Shown piece by piece: positions 16,182-23,271 of a DNA stretch of 24,089 nucleotides. The notes under the pieces were generated by a model. It saw only the letters and a list, made by a program, of their open reading frames with translations, made no database searches and was not told the origin of the DNA. The translations under genes and the position numbers were made by a program. The DNA is from DUPH01 sp035449085. GTDB lineage: Bacteria > Verrucomicrobiota > Kiritimatiellia > RFP12 > UBA1067. Where the stretch lies: positions 1-24,089 of the forward strand of contig DAOTKE010000040.1 in the NCBI GenBank assembly GCA_035449085.1. Reading direction: 5' to 3'. Numbering within the stretch: position 1 is the stretch's first letter; every line of letters begins with the position of its first letter.

Positions 16182-18380
16182 TCATTTGCGGGGCGTCGCG
16201 CCCATGTCGAAGACCAGCGTGCCCCCCTTCATGATGTCGGCGTGCGCGAGTTTCATGTCCGGGTATGGCTTGCCGTTGAGTGTGATGCCCTGTACGTACC
16301 TGTTCTCTTTCGACAGATTCCGCGCCTCAACCGTGAAGGTGCGCCCGCGCGGCAGGCGCAGCGTGATCTTGCTGATCTGCGGCGCGCCGAACACATAGCC
16401 GTCGTTGCACGGATTGAAGGGATAGAAGCCCATCGCCGAGAAGATGTACCACGCGGACATCTGGCCGCAGTCGTCGTTGCCGCACAGGCCGTCGGGCTTG
16501 TTTTTGTACTGCGTGTCAAAGATCTCGCGGATCAGCTCCTGCGTGCGCCACGGTTGTCCCGCATAGTTGAAGAAGTAGGCGGTATGGTGGCTGGGCTCAT
16601 TCCCGTGCGCGTACTGGCCGATCAGGCCGGAGACATCCAGCACAAAGCCCGCGCCTTCCACTTTGGACGGAAGCGTAAAGAGCGTGTTGAGCTTGGCGGC
16701 GGTGGCGTCCCTGCCGCCGAGGAGCGCGATCAGGCCCTCGGGATCATGCTGCACGTGCCAGGTGTACTGCCAGGCGTTGCCCTCGGTGTAATCGTAACCG
16801 CTGTGCTCGCCGTGGTTCAGTTTCATCGGATCGAACGGCGTGCGCCAATTGCCTTTGGCATCGCGGCCGCGCATAAAGCCGGTTTCCGGGCAGAAGAGGT
16901 TCTTGTAGTACTCCGCGCGCTTGGAGAAAAGCTCCGCGTCGGCATGCTTACCCAACGCTTTGGCGAGCTGCGCGGCACAATAATCGTCGTAGACGTACTC
17001 CAGCGTGCGCGAGACACTTTCGCCCTTGATGACATCGAAAGGCAGATAGCCGTAGCGGGTATAGACATCCCAGTCCGACTTGGGATGATTGACCGTGAGC
17101 GACGTCTTGATGCCCTGGAACGCGGCCTCGGAATCAAACCCACGGAATCCTTTGAGGTAAGCGTCAGCGATGACCGGCACCGAGTGGTTGGCGATCATGC
17201 AGTGGTTCTCCTTGCCCCACAGCGTCCAGATCGGCACATAGCCCTGCGCCTTCTGGTGCGCGATCATGGTCCCGATAAAGCCATCCACGCGCTCGGGAAT
17301 GAGAATCGTGTAGAGCGGGTGCGCCGCGCGGTAGGTGTCCCAGAGCGAGAGCGTGGAGTAGTAGGCCTTGCCGGGCGCGGTCAGCACCTTGTCGTCGGCC
17401 CCGCGGTACTGACCGTCCACATCCGCGATGTTGTTCGGCTGGATGAACAGGTGGTACATCGCGGTGTAGAAGTTTTCTTTCTGCTCAAGCGAGCCCTCGA
17501 CCTCGGCGCGCGCGAGCAGCGTGTTCCACGCGCCTTTGGCCTGCGCGCGTATCTTCGCGAAATCCCAATGCGGGATCTCGGCGGCCAGGTTCTTTTTCGC
17601 GCCTTCGACACTGACCGTCGAGAGTGCCACCTTGACCTGCAGGGTCTCGCCGGGCTTGATGTTGAAGTCCAGCACGTAGCGCGGCGCTTTCTCGCCCTCC
17701 TGCGCCGGAAGCTGCTTGATCGCGGCGTAAGGACGGTCGAATTTCACGACATAAAAATAGTGGCGCTTGACCCAGGCCTGTGCCTGATTGTGGCCACTGA
17801 TGGTCGTGGCGTCCTCGACGGTCACGTCACTGGCCAGAATGTGTTTGCGCAAGGCATCCTTGCCGCTGACGATGCCGTATTGCAAATCGACCAGCAGGCG
17901 CGCGGGCGAGGCGTTGTGGAAGGTATAACGGTGGAACGCCACGCGCGACGAGGCGGTCAGCTCGACATCCACGCCGAAGTCGTCCAAGGTCACCGCATAG
18001 TAGCCGGGCTTGGCCCGTTGCGTCTCTTCCCGGTAGCGGCTGTGGTAATTCTCGCGTTCGACGGCCCCCGTGAACGGTTGGAGCTGGATATCGCCAAGGT
18101 CGGGGCAACCTGTTCCGTTGAGGTGGGTCTGCGAGAACCCCCAGATCTTCTCGTCCAGGTACATGTAGCCGGAACAGTACGCCCAGGTACAGTTGCCGGT
18201 GTCGGGGCTAGGCTGCACCAGCCCGAACGGATAACAGGCCCCGGGGAAGGTGTGGCCGTTGTCGGCGGCACCGATGAAGGGGTTCACATATTGGGTGAGA
18301 TCCCGCTCCGAACAGCGGAAAGGGCAGGCGCACCCGGCAACCAGAGACAGAAACAACAACAGGCTCGCGATGTTTTTCAT
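16182..18380 (-). CDS. GH92 family alpha-mannosidase, lipoprotein
   Basis: A 732-residue glycoside hydrolase family 92 enzyme, a calcium-dependent inverting exo-alpha-mannosidase class that trims mannose from N-glycans and related chains. MKNIASLLLFLSLVAGC is a lipoprotein signal with lipobox LVAGC (C17), so the mature enzyme is membrane-tethered. The family opens with YVNPFIGAADNGHTFPGACY and GFSQTHLNGTGCPDLGD. The likely catalytic acid is E533 in EGNAWQYTW; D636-D637 in GNDDCGQMSAW match the conserved base region, and GNEPSHH is also present. ATG 18380 is chosen over the longer frame (18428) and over ATG 18389 because AAAGGA lies 8 bp upstream and the lipoprotein signal begins there. Second gene of the locus, 100 bp after the oxidoreductase. 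Family very secure; linkage specificity (alpha-1,2, -1,3, others) is not. Confidence 0.94.
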   Translation of the reverse strand: MKNIASLLLFLSLVAGCACPFRCSERDLTQYVNPFIGAADNGHTFPGACYPFGLVQPSPDTGNCTWAYCSGYMYLDEKIWGFSQTHLNGTGCPDLGDIQLQPFTGAVERENYHSRYREETQRAKPGYYAVTLDDFGVDVELTASSRVAFHRYTFHNASPARLLVDLQYGIVSGKDALRKHILASDVTVEDATTISGHNQAQAWVKRHYFYVVKFDRPYAAIKQLPAQEGEKAPRYVLDFNIKPGETLQVKVALSTVSVEGAKKNLAAEIPHWDFAKIRAQAKGAWNTLLARAEVEGSLEQKENFYTAMYHLFIQPNNIADVDGQYRGADDKVLTAPGKAYYSTLSLWDTYRAAHPLYTILIPERVDGFIGTMIAHQKAQGYVPIWTLWGKENHCMIANHSVPVIADAYLKGFRGFDSEAAFQGIKTSLTVNHPKSDWDVYTRYGYLPFDVIKGESVSRTLEYVYDDYCAAQLAKALGKHADAELFSKRAEYYKNLFCPETGFMRGRDAKGNWRTPFDPMKLNHGEHSGYDYTEGNAWQYTWHVQHDPEGLIALLGGRDATAAKLNTLFTLPSKVEGAGFVLDVSGLIGQYAHGNEPSHHTAYFFNYAGQPWRTQELIREIFDTQYKNKPDGLCGNDDCGQMSAWYIFSAMGFYPFNPCNDGYVFGAPQISKITLRLPRGRTFTVEARNLSKENRYVQGITLNGKPYPDMKLAHADIMKGGTLVFDMGATPRK

Positions 18381-18436
18381 GACGATCATCCTTTCGACAA
18401 AAGACACACGTGGGCAATGGAATAGCACAGGCGCTT

Positions 18437-18471
18437 CGTATACGCAAATACTATATCGTTACGAAAACGAT
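18437..18471 (-). promoter_or_regulatory. Palindromes and possible internal promoter before GH92
   Basis: The 100-bp gap upstream of GH92 contains an inverted repeat, ATCGTT (18455-18460) and AACGAT (18466-18471) with a 5-nt spacer, and a perfect 8-bp palindrome CGTATACG at 18437-18444. Between them, on the minus strand, TATAGT (18450-18455) could be a -10 box overlapping the repeat, but the -35 position is poor. The arrangement would suit an operator controlling an internal promoter for GH92. No repressor gene is seen in the window. Confidence 0.3.
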
Positions 18472-18480
18472 CCCGACTGC

Positions 18481-19896
18481 TTACATCGACCAGCCCGCAC
18501 GGGACTCGCGGCCAAGAAACGCATTGGCGGCAAGGTCGTTTGTCACCTTCATACCCGGACCGTCCCAGAGCAGTTTTTTCTGTGCCCGGACGGCGACATT
18601 GCCCAACATGCAGACCTCAGACAGCAGCCCGGAATGGTCGACGAAATTCGATCCGGCAGGCGGGCCGCCGCGGCAAGCGTCGACGAATTCTCTGTAGTGC
18701 CCCGGCGAACGCGGCAGGATTTGAGGAGGTTTGCCGAACTCGCGCATGCGCGCTTCGGGAATCAGCCGATGCCCCATCATCTTTCCGCGGTCGCCGACAT
18801 AGAGCACACCGCCTCCCCAAGGGCGTCCGGCCTCAAGTTCAGGGGGACGCGGCGGGCGCAAGCCACCGTCGTACCAGTTCAACACGAGGGGCGGCATCGC
18901 GCCGCGCGCGGGAAATTCGAACCTCATCATGGTGCCTTGCGGATGGGTCTCCGGATTCAGCTTGGTGGAGCACGCCTCCACACTGACGGGATGCCCCAGT
19001 TTGAGCGCCTTGAACGCGGTCGAGAGCATGTGGCAACCGAGGTCGCCGATCAGTCCCGTGCCAAAATCCCACCAGTTCCGCCAGCACCACGGGTGGTACT
19101 CCGGGTGATAAGGCCTCTCGGGGGCGGGCCCCAGCCATAAATCCCAGTCCAGTCCCTCCGGCACTGGCGGCGTGTCGGAAGGGCGCGTCTCGTACAACGC
19201 GGTCTTCCAGAAGCGGGCGCCATAAGAGGCGTGTATCTCGCGGACATCCCCGATGGCCCCGGCCGCGATCATCTCACACGTCACGCGGGCTTCTGCGGAC
19301 GCCTGACCGTGGTTGCCCAATTGCGTGGCCACACCCGCGGCGCGAGCGGCCTCTGTCACCTGCCGGGTCTCGGACACCGACCAGGCCAGCGGCTTTTCGC
19401 AATAGACGTGCTTCTTACGCTTCAGCGCGGCCAGCGTAATCACGGCGTGCGTGTGGTCCGGCGTCGCGATCATGACGGCGTCCACGTCCTCCTTGGCCAG
19501 CAGGTCACGGTAGTCCGTATACGCCCGGCACCCTCGATAGTGGCCGGACGGTTGCTGTTTGGCGTAGACCGCATCGACTTCCCGGCGGGCGGGCTCGCGA
19601 CCGCCGGTCTTGCTTTCTTTGCCCTTCGACCAGTTCCACGACAGGTAGCCGTCACTCTCGCGGTTCACGTCGCAGACGGCGACGACCTGCACATCCGGAA
19701 ACTGTAGAAATGCCGCCATGTTCTGTAGCCCCTGCCCGCCGACGCCGATGCAGGCCAGCGTGGTTTTCGAGCCAGGCGCCACATGGCCTGAGCCACCCAG
19801 GACATGCCGGGGCAGCACTGTGAACGCCGACACCGATCCACACAGAAACCCCCGGCGAGAGACTGTTGCGCCTGAAGTTTTTTTCTGAGCCGCCAT
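18481..19896 (-). CDS. Gfo/Idh/MocA family oxidoreductase, Tat-exported
   Basis: A 471-residue NAD(P)-dependent oxidoreductase of the Gfo/Idh/MocA family, whose members mostly oxidise or reduce sugars and sugar derivatives. A twin-arginine signal is visible at residues 13-19 (SRRGFLC) followed by a hydrophobic stretch, predicting folded export with cofactor bound. The Rossmann motif is GVGGQG (51-56) and the conserved catalytic-lysine motif is EKP at 167-169 (K168). The second domain carries WDFGTGLIGDLGCHML, typical of the family. AGGAGGAGGGG just upstream is a very strong ribosome-binding site. It is the first gene of the glycan locus, behind a good promoter at 19971-20000. Retention of the EKP lysine favours a true dehydrogenase over the GH109-type NAD-dependent glycosidases that share the fold; substrate unknown. 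Confidence 0.92.
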   Translation of the reverse strand: MAAQKKTSGATVSRRGFLCGSVSAFTVLPRHVLGGSGHVAPGSKTTLACIGVGGQGLQNMAAFLQFPDVQVVAVCDVNRESDGYLSWNWSKGKESKTGGREPARREVDAVYAKQQPSGHYRGCRAYTDYRDLLAKEDVDAVMIATPDHTHAVITLAALKRKKHVYCEKPLAWSVSETRQVTEAARAAGVATQLGNHGQASAEARVTCEMIAAGAIGDVREIHASYGARFWKTALYETRPSDTPPVPEGLDWDLWLGPAPERPYHPEYHPWCWRNWWDFGTGLIGDLGCHMLSTAFKALKLGHPVSVEACSTKLNPETHPQGTMMRFEFPARGAMPPLVLNWYDGGLRPPRPPELEAGRPWGGGVLYVGDRGKMMGHRLIPEARMREFGKPPQILPRSPGHYREFVDACRGGPPAGSNFVDHSGLLSEVCMLGNVAVRAQKKLLWDGPGMKVTNDLAANAFLGRESRAGWSM

Positions 19897-19928
19897 CCGA
19901 TTCCCCTCCTCCTGTCCGCTGCCGTCTT

Positions 19929-19955
19929 AGAGGGCACACACACATGCAACCCTCT
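19929..19955 (-). other. Possible 5' leader hairpin of the glycan operon
   Basis: AGAGGG (19929-19934) and CCCTCT (19950-19955) are a perfect 6-bp inverted repeat around a 15-nt loop rich in CA/TG steps. If transcription starts about 7 bp past the -10 box, near 19964, the hairpin would lie close to the 5' end of the mRNA and so could affect stability or translation. Confidence 0.3.
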
Positions 19956-19970
19956 TCATGATGGGTTCTG

Positions 19971-20000
19971 ATTATGCTGGCGGGGAACCAAATCCGTCAA
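19971..20000 (-). promoter_or_regulatory. Sigma70-type promoter of the glycan operon
   Basis: Read on the minus strand: TTGACG (plus positions 20000-19995), an 18-bp spacer, and CATAAT (19976-19971), giving five of six matches in each hexamer. The predicted start near 19964 leaves a leader of about 68 nt before the oxidoreductase ATG at 19896. It should drive the oxidoreductase and probably the three genes behind it. Confidence 0.6.
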
Positions 20001-20107
20001 GCTGTAATCACCGCCCCATAATCGTCGGCAAACAGGGGTATGCGAAGTACACGCTTTTCTGGGGAACACGGGCGCAGTAGGCCGGACGCATTGTCTCAAC
20101 ATCGCAC

Positions 20108-20156
20108 GTTCGGCGTTCTGAGTTCAGCGTTCAGCGTTCAGCGTTCGACGTTCTTC
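20108..20156. repeat. Heptanucleotide tandem repeat, seven units
   Basis: Seven consecutive 7-bp units all starting with GTTC: GTTCGGC, GTTCTGA, three perfect GTTCAGC, GTTCGAC and GTTCTTC. The first four bases are invariant while the last three drift, with the best-preserved units in the middle. This resembles the short tandemly repeated heptamers described in cyanobacteria, but the sequence is its own. Confidence 0.85.
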
Positions 20157-20211
20157 CCTCTTCCCGCATCCGGTCGGGACGGCAGCCCGCCCCTCCATCC
20201 CTCCTTCCTCC

Positions 20212-20232
20212 TCAACTCTCAACGTTCAAGTG
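20212..20232. repeat. Second, short heptamer tract
   Basis: Three consecutive 7-bp units TCAACTC, TCAACGT and TCAAGTG, sharing TCAA. They have the same period as the tract at 20108-20156 and a related word (CAACGTTC links both). Three degenerate units alone would be weak; the shared period and the 56-bp distance make a common origin plausible. Confidence 0.45.
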
Positions 20233-20352
20233 ATGGACGAGCGGACGCTTGGCATCATTTCTGCTTCTACTGTTGTATTGTGCATGGCCGATGTGTGTGG
20301 TCGACGGGATCGGACTATCGGCCGGCATTAATCTTTTAGCGCGTTTACCATC

Positions 20353-22077
20353 ATGCCTCATCCGGTTCATTACCCGAGTTTTCAGAGTGCGTTGCTGCAA
20401 CGGGGCGTACTGACCGAGGAGCAGTTGCAGGCCGTACTGGACGAGGCGGGCAAGCTTCCGTTAGAGCGTTATCTGGCGCAGAGCAGACTGGTGCCGCCCG
20501 AAGCGCTCACACTGACTGTTGCCGCCTATTTCAATCTGCATCCCATCACGCTTCCTGCGACGCTGGTTCCGCCGCCGGAGCTGATCGACCTGATCCCGAC
20601 GCAGATTTGGGCCCGCGCCAAGGCGATCCCCCTCTTGAAACTGGGCAAGCGGTTGACAGTGGTGTTTGGCGATCCTTTCGACCTGATGGCGCAGGAAGAG
20701 GTGGCGCGCAGCACGTGTCTGGAGATTGTCCCGCTGGTCGCGGCGGAACGTGAGGTCCTGGACGCGCTGAACCGCGCCAAGGCGCGCGCCGACGCCGCCA
20801 ACCCCAAGCTGGCGATGGAGAACATCATGAAGGGGCTCGATGCCGACATCGAGTTCTCCAGTGAGCCGCAGACCCGGGAAGAAAGCATTGACCAGACTCT
20901 GGAGACCGCAGAAGAGGCCCCGGTGATCCGCATGGTCAACATGATGCTGGTCGAGGCATTGCGCACCGGCGCGAGCGACATCCATTTTGAGGCGATGGAA
21001 AAACAGTCGCGTCTGCGTTACCGCATTGACGGTGCCCTGATCGAACGCCCCAGCCCGCCCCGCGCGCTCCATAACGCGATCGTCTCGCGTATCAAGATCA
21101 TGTCCGACCTTGACATCGCCGAGCGGCGCAACCCGCAGGACGGCCGCTTCAAGGTCAAGGCGCTCAAAAAAGAGGTCGACATCCGCGTCAGCATCCTGCC
21201 AACCATCCACGGCGAGAAGGTGGTGATGCGGACGTTGGACAAGAGCAATCTCGCCCCCAGCCTGGCCTCTTTGGGCCTCGATGACTTTGCCTACCAAGCC
21301 ATGAAGCACGCCATCGAGCAGCCTCACGGCATCATTCTCGTGACCGGCCCGACCGGCTCCGGCAAGACCACCACGCTTTACTCTTGCCTGCAGGACCTCA
21401 ACACGCCAGATGTCAACATCGTCACCGCCGAGGATCCGGTCGAATACCAGATCGAGGGCATCAACCAAGTGCACGTCAACCAGCAGACCGGACTCACGTT
21501 CGCCTCCGTGCTGCGTTCGGTCCTGCGCCAGGATCCCGATATTGTGCTGGTCGGCGAGATCCGCGACAGCGAAACTGCCGACATCGCCGTCAAGGCGGCG
21601 CTGACCGGTCACTTGGTGTTGAGCACCCTGCACACCAACGATGCCGCCGGTGTCATCCCCCGTCTGATCGACATGGGCGTGCCGCCCTTCCTGATCGCCT
21701 CCTCGCTGATCCTGGCCCAGGCGCAGCGCCTCTACCGCAAGCTCTGCACGCTCTGCAAGAAGCCGGCGGAAATCGACCCCGACGTGCTGACCGCCAACCA
21801 GATTGACCCCGCCTTCTTCGAGGGTGCCACGATCTATGAGGCCGGCGGCTGCCCCAAATGCAACAACATCGGTTTCAAGGGGCGCGGCGCCTTCATGGAG
21901 GTGCTGCCGGTCACGGATGCCATCCGCGCCGCCACTGTGAAGGGCTCCCCCGCCGACGTCATCCGGTCGATCGCGATTCAGGAAGGCATGGCCACACTGA
22001 AGAACGTGGGCCTCATGAAGGTCCGTGACGGCGTCACATCCCTGCGTGCCGCCCTCGAAGTCACCGGCAGCGAATGA
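20353..22077 (+). CDS. Type IV pilus assembly / type II secretion ATPase (PilB/GspE family)
   Basis: A 574-residue cytoplasmic hexameric ATPase that powers pilus extension or pseudopilus assembly. An N-terminal GspE/MshE-N type domain covers about residues 1-150. The ATPase core has Walker A GPTGSGKT (332-339), an Asp box in the preceding strand region (TAEDPVEYQI), Walker B ending in DIVLVGE (396-402), and a His box (LSTLHTND). The tetracysteine zinc motif is complete: C465 and C468 (CTLC), C500 and C503 (CPKC), which is typical of assembly ATPases (PilB/GspE) and absent from the retraction ATPase PilT. No strong ribosome-binding site precedes ATG 20353. The platform protein gene begins 22 bp after the stop. 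Whether it serves a pilus or type II secretion cannot be decided without pilin or secretin genes. Confidence 0.95.
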   Translation: MPHPVHYPSFQSALLQRGVLTEEQLQAVLDEAGKLPLERYLAQSRLVPPEALTLTVAAYFNLHPITLPATLVPPPELIDLIPTQIWARAKAIPLLKLGKRLTVVFGDPFDLMAQEEVARSTCLEIVPLVAAEREVLDALNRAKARADAANPKLAMENIMKGLDADIEFSSEPQTREESIDQTLETAEEAPVIRMVNMMLVEALRTGASDIHFEAMEKQSRLRYRIDGALIERPSPPRALHNAIVSRIKIMSDLDIAERRNPQDGRFKVKALKKEVDIRVSILPTIHGEKVVMRTLDKSNLAPSLASLGLDDFAYQAMKHAIEQPHGIILVTGPTGSGKTTTLYSCLQDLNTPDVNIVTAEDPVEYQIEGINQVHVNQQTGLTFASVLRSVLRQDPDIVLVGEIRDSETADIAVKAALTGHLVLSTLHTNDAAGVIPRLIDMGVPPFLIASSLILAQAQRLYRKLCTLCKKPAEIDPDVLTANQIDPAFFEGATIYEAGGCPKCNNIGFKGRGAFMEVLPVTDAIRAATVKGSPADVIRSIAIQEGMATLKNVGLMKVRDGVTSLRAALEVTGSE

Positions 22078-22099
22078 TTTTCCTGAAAGGGTTCCCCTC

Positions 22100-23188
22100 A
22101 TGTCCGAAAAAACACCCAAAGCTTCTCCCGTCCGCATCAGCGGCGTCAGCAGGATCATCAAACGTGAACTGATCCCGTTCACCCGGCAGACCGCCAGCAT
22201 GCTCAACGCCGGCATGTCGATCCTGGCCGCCATCTCGACCCTGGAGGATCAGTGCGTGAATCCCGGCTTCAAGATCGTGTTGCGCACGTTGCGCGAGAAC
22301 ATCGAGAGCGGCATGCCCTTTTCCGACGGCCTGCGGCACTTCCCGCAGATTTTCGATGACATGTACCTCAACATGGTCGCTGCGGGCGAGAAGAGCGGGC
22401 AGTTCGCGCCGGTGCTCAAACGCCTGGCCGTCATGCTGGACGCCTCGGCGCGGCTGGTGCGCAAGGTCAAGTCCGCCATGACCTACCCCATCGTCGTGCT
22501 CTCGATGGCGCTGCTCATCGCCGGCGCCCTGATCACCTTTGTGGTGCCGATCTTCGTTGAAATGTTCGAGGGCTTCGGTTCCAAGCTGCCGGCCCCCACC
22601 CAGTTCCTGGTCAACCTCAGCGACTTCATCCGCGGGTACTGGTACGTGCTGTTCCCTGCCATCGTGGTGGCCGTCATCGTGTTCCGCAAGTGGAAGGCCA
22701 CGGCGGCGGGACGTTACCAGTACGACAAGTTCGTCCTCAAAATGCCGGTGTTCGGCGATCTGGTGCAGAAGGTTTCCGTCGCGCGTTTCAGCCGCCTTTT
22801 CGCGCAGATGCTGGTTAGCGGCGTGCCGATCCTCGATGCCATGCAGGTGGTGGCCCTCTCGATCGGCAACAAAGTGATCGAGGGGTCGATCCTGGACGCC
22901 CGCACCGGCATCGAGCAGGGCAACACCCTCAGCGCCTCGCTGGAGGGCAAGCCCTTCCTGCCAACCCTGATGATCCGTATGATCGCCGCCGGCGAGAAGA
23001 GCGGCCGTATCGACGAGATGCTCGACAGCGTGGCGGACACGTACGACGACGAGGTCGAGACCACCCTTTCCGCCCTGACTTCGCTGATGGAGCCGCTGCT
23101 CATGGTCTTCCTGGGCCTGATCATCGGCAGTATCGTGGTCGCCATGTACCTGCCGATCTTCAAGCTCGGCACGGTTGTCAACAACTAG
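22100..23188 (+). CDS. Type IV pilus / type II secretion inner-membrane platform protein (PilC/GspF family)
   Basis: A 362-residue inner-membrane protein that forms the platform on which the PilB/GspE ATPase acts. It has the duplicated T2SSF domain: first copy about residues 23-145, second about 225-347, each with the AAGEKSG signature (94-100 and 296-302). Membrane helices lie at about 130-153, 178-196 and 331-354, the standard three. ATG 22100 is chosen because GAAAGGG (22085-22091) is a good ribosome-binding site 8 bp away; the open frame extends upstream into the ATPase gene but has no matching signal. It is at 362 residues slightly shorter than typical PilC (about 400), mainly through a short N-terminal segment. 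Confidence 0.95.
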   Translation: MSEKTPKASPVRISGVSRIIKRELIPFTRQTASMLNAGMSILAAISTLEDQCVNPGFKIVLRTLRENIESGMPFSDGLRHFPQIFDDMYLNMVAAGEKSGQFAPVLKRLAVMLDASARLVRKVKSAMTYPIVVLSMALLIAGALITFVVPIFVEMFEGFGSKLPAPTQFLVNLSDFIRGYWYVLFPAIVVAVIVFRKWKATAAGRYQYDKFVLKMPVFGDLVQKVSVARFSRLFAQMLVSGVPILDAMQVVALSIGNKVIEGSILDARTGIEQGNTLSASLEGKPFLPTLMIRMIAAGEKSGRIDEMLDSVADTYDDEVETTLSALTSLMEPLLMVFLGLIIGSIVVAMYLPIFKLGTVVNN

Positions 23189-23199
23189 GGTGCCCGTCC

Positions 23200-23228
23200 T
23201 TGCGTTCCATTCCGTTTTACCCTACAAT
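23200..23228 (+). promoter_or_regulatory. Sigma70-type promoter for the NtrC-like regulator
   Basis: TTGCGT (23200-23205), a 17-bp spacer, and TACAAT (23223-23228). It lies 11 bp after the platform gene stop, so the regulator can be transcribed independently of the secretion genes. A start near 23235 gives about 37 nt before ATG 23272. Confidence 0.6.
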
Positions 23229-23271
23229 TACGCCCTAATTAATGAATGAGGACGGGCTTGGGACCACGGTT

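Larger units (their letters stand above)
20001..20352. other. Intergenic region between the glycan operon and the pilus genes
   Basis: About 350 bp without a supported gene. It contains heptanucleotide tandem repeats at 20108-20156 and 20212-20232, separated by a pyrimidine-rich stretch (about 20151-20220). No consensus promoter for the downstream ATPase gene could be picked out. A short open frame across 20040-20339 is made of the repeat and low-complexity DNA and is not considered a gene. Confidence 0.6.

Noticed and set aside
16242..18425. A 727-codon open frame on the plus strand, antisense to GH92
   Set aside because: It mirrors the GH92 codons in GC-rich DNA, gives a composition typical of reverse-complement translation (many Val, Arg, Gly, Leu, no motifs), and has no ribosome-binding site.
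18481..19896. GH109-type NAD-dependent glycosidase
   Set aside because: The fold and Tat signal fit, but the EKP lysine of true Gfo/Idh dehydrogenases is present, so the general oxidoreductase call was kept.
20108..20156. Could the tandem repeat be a CRISPR array?
   Set aside because: Units are 7 bp and directly adjacent with no spacers; no cas genes are present.
20040..20339. A 99-codon open frame upstream of the pilus ATPase
   Set aside because: It is composed largely of the heptamer repeat and pyrimidine-rich sequence, lacks a ribosome-binding site and has no family features.
20461..22233. A 590-codon open frame on the minus strand, antisense to the secretion ATPase
   Set aside because: The plus strand carries complete Walker A, Walker B and tetracysteine motifs; the antisense product has no recognisable domain and is a codon-bias shadow.
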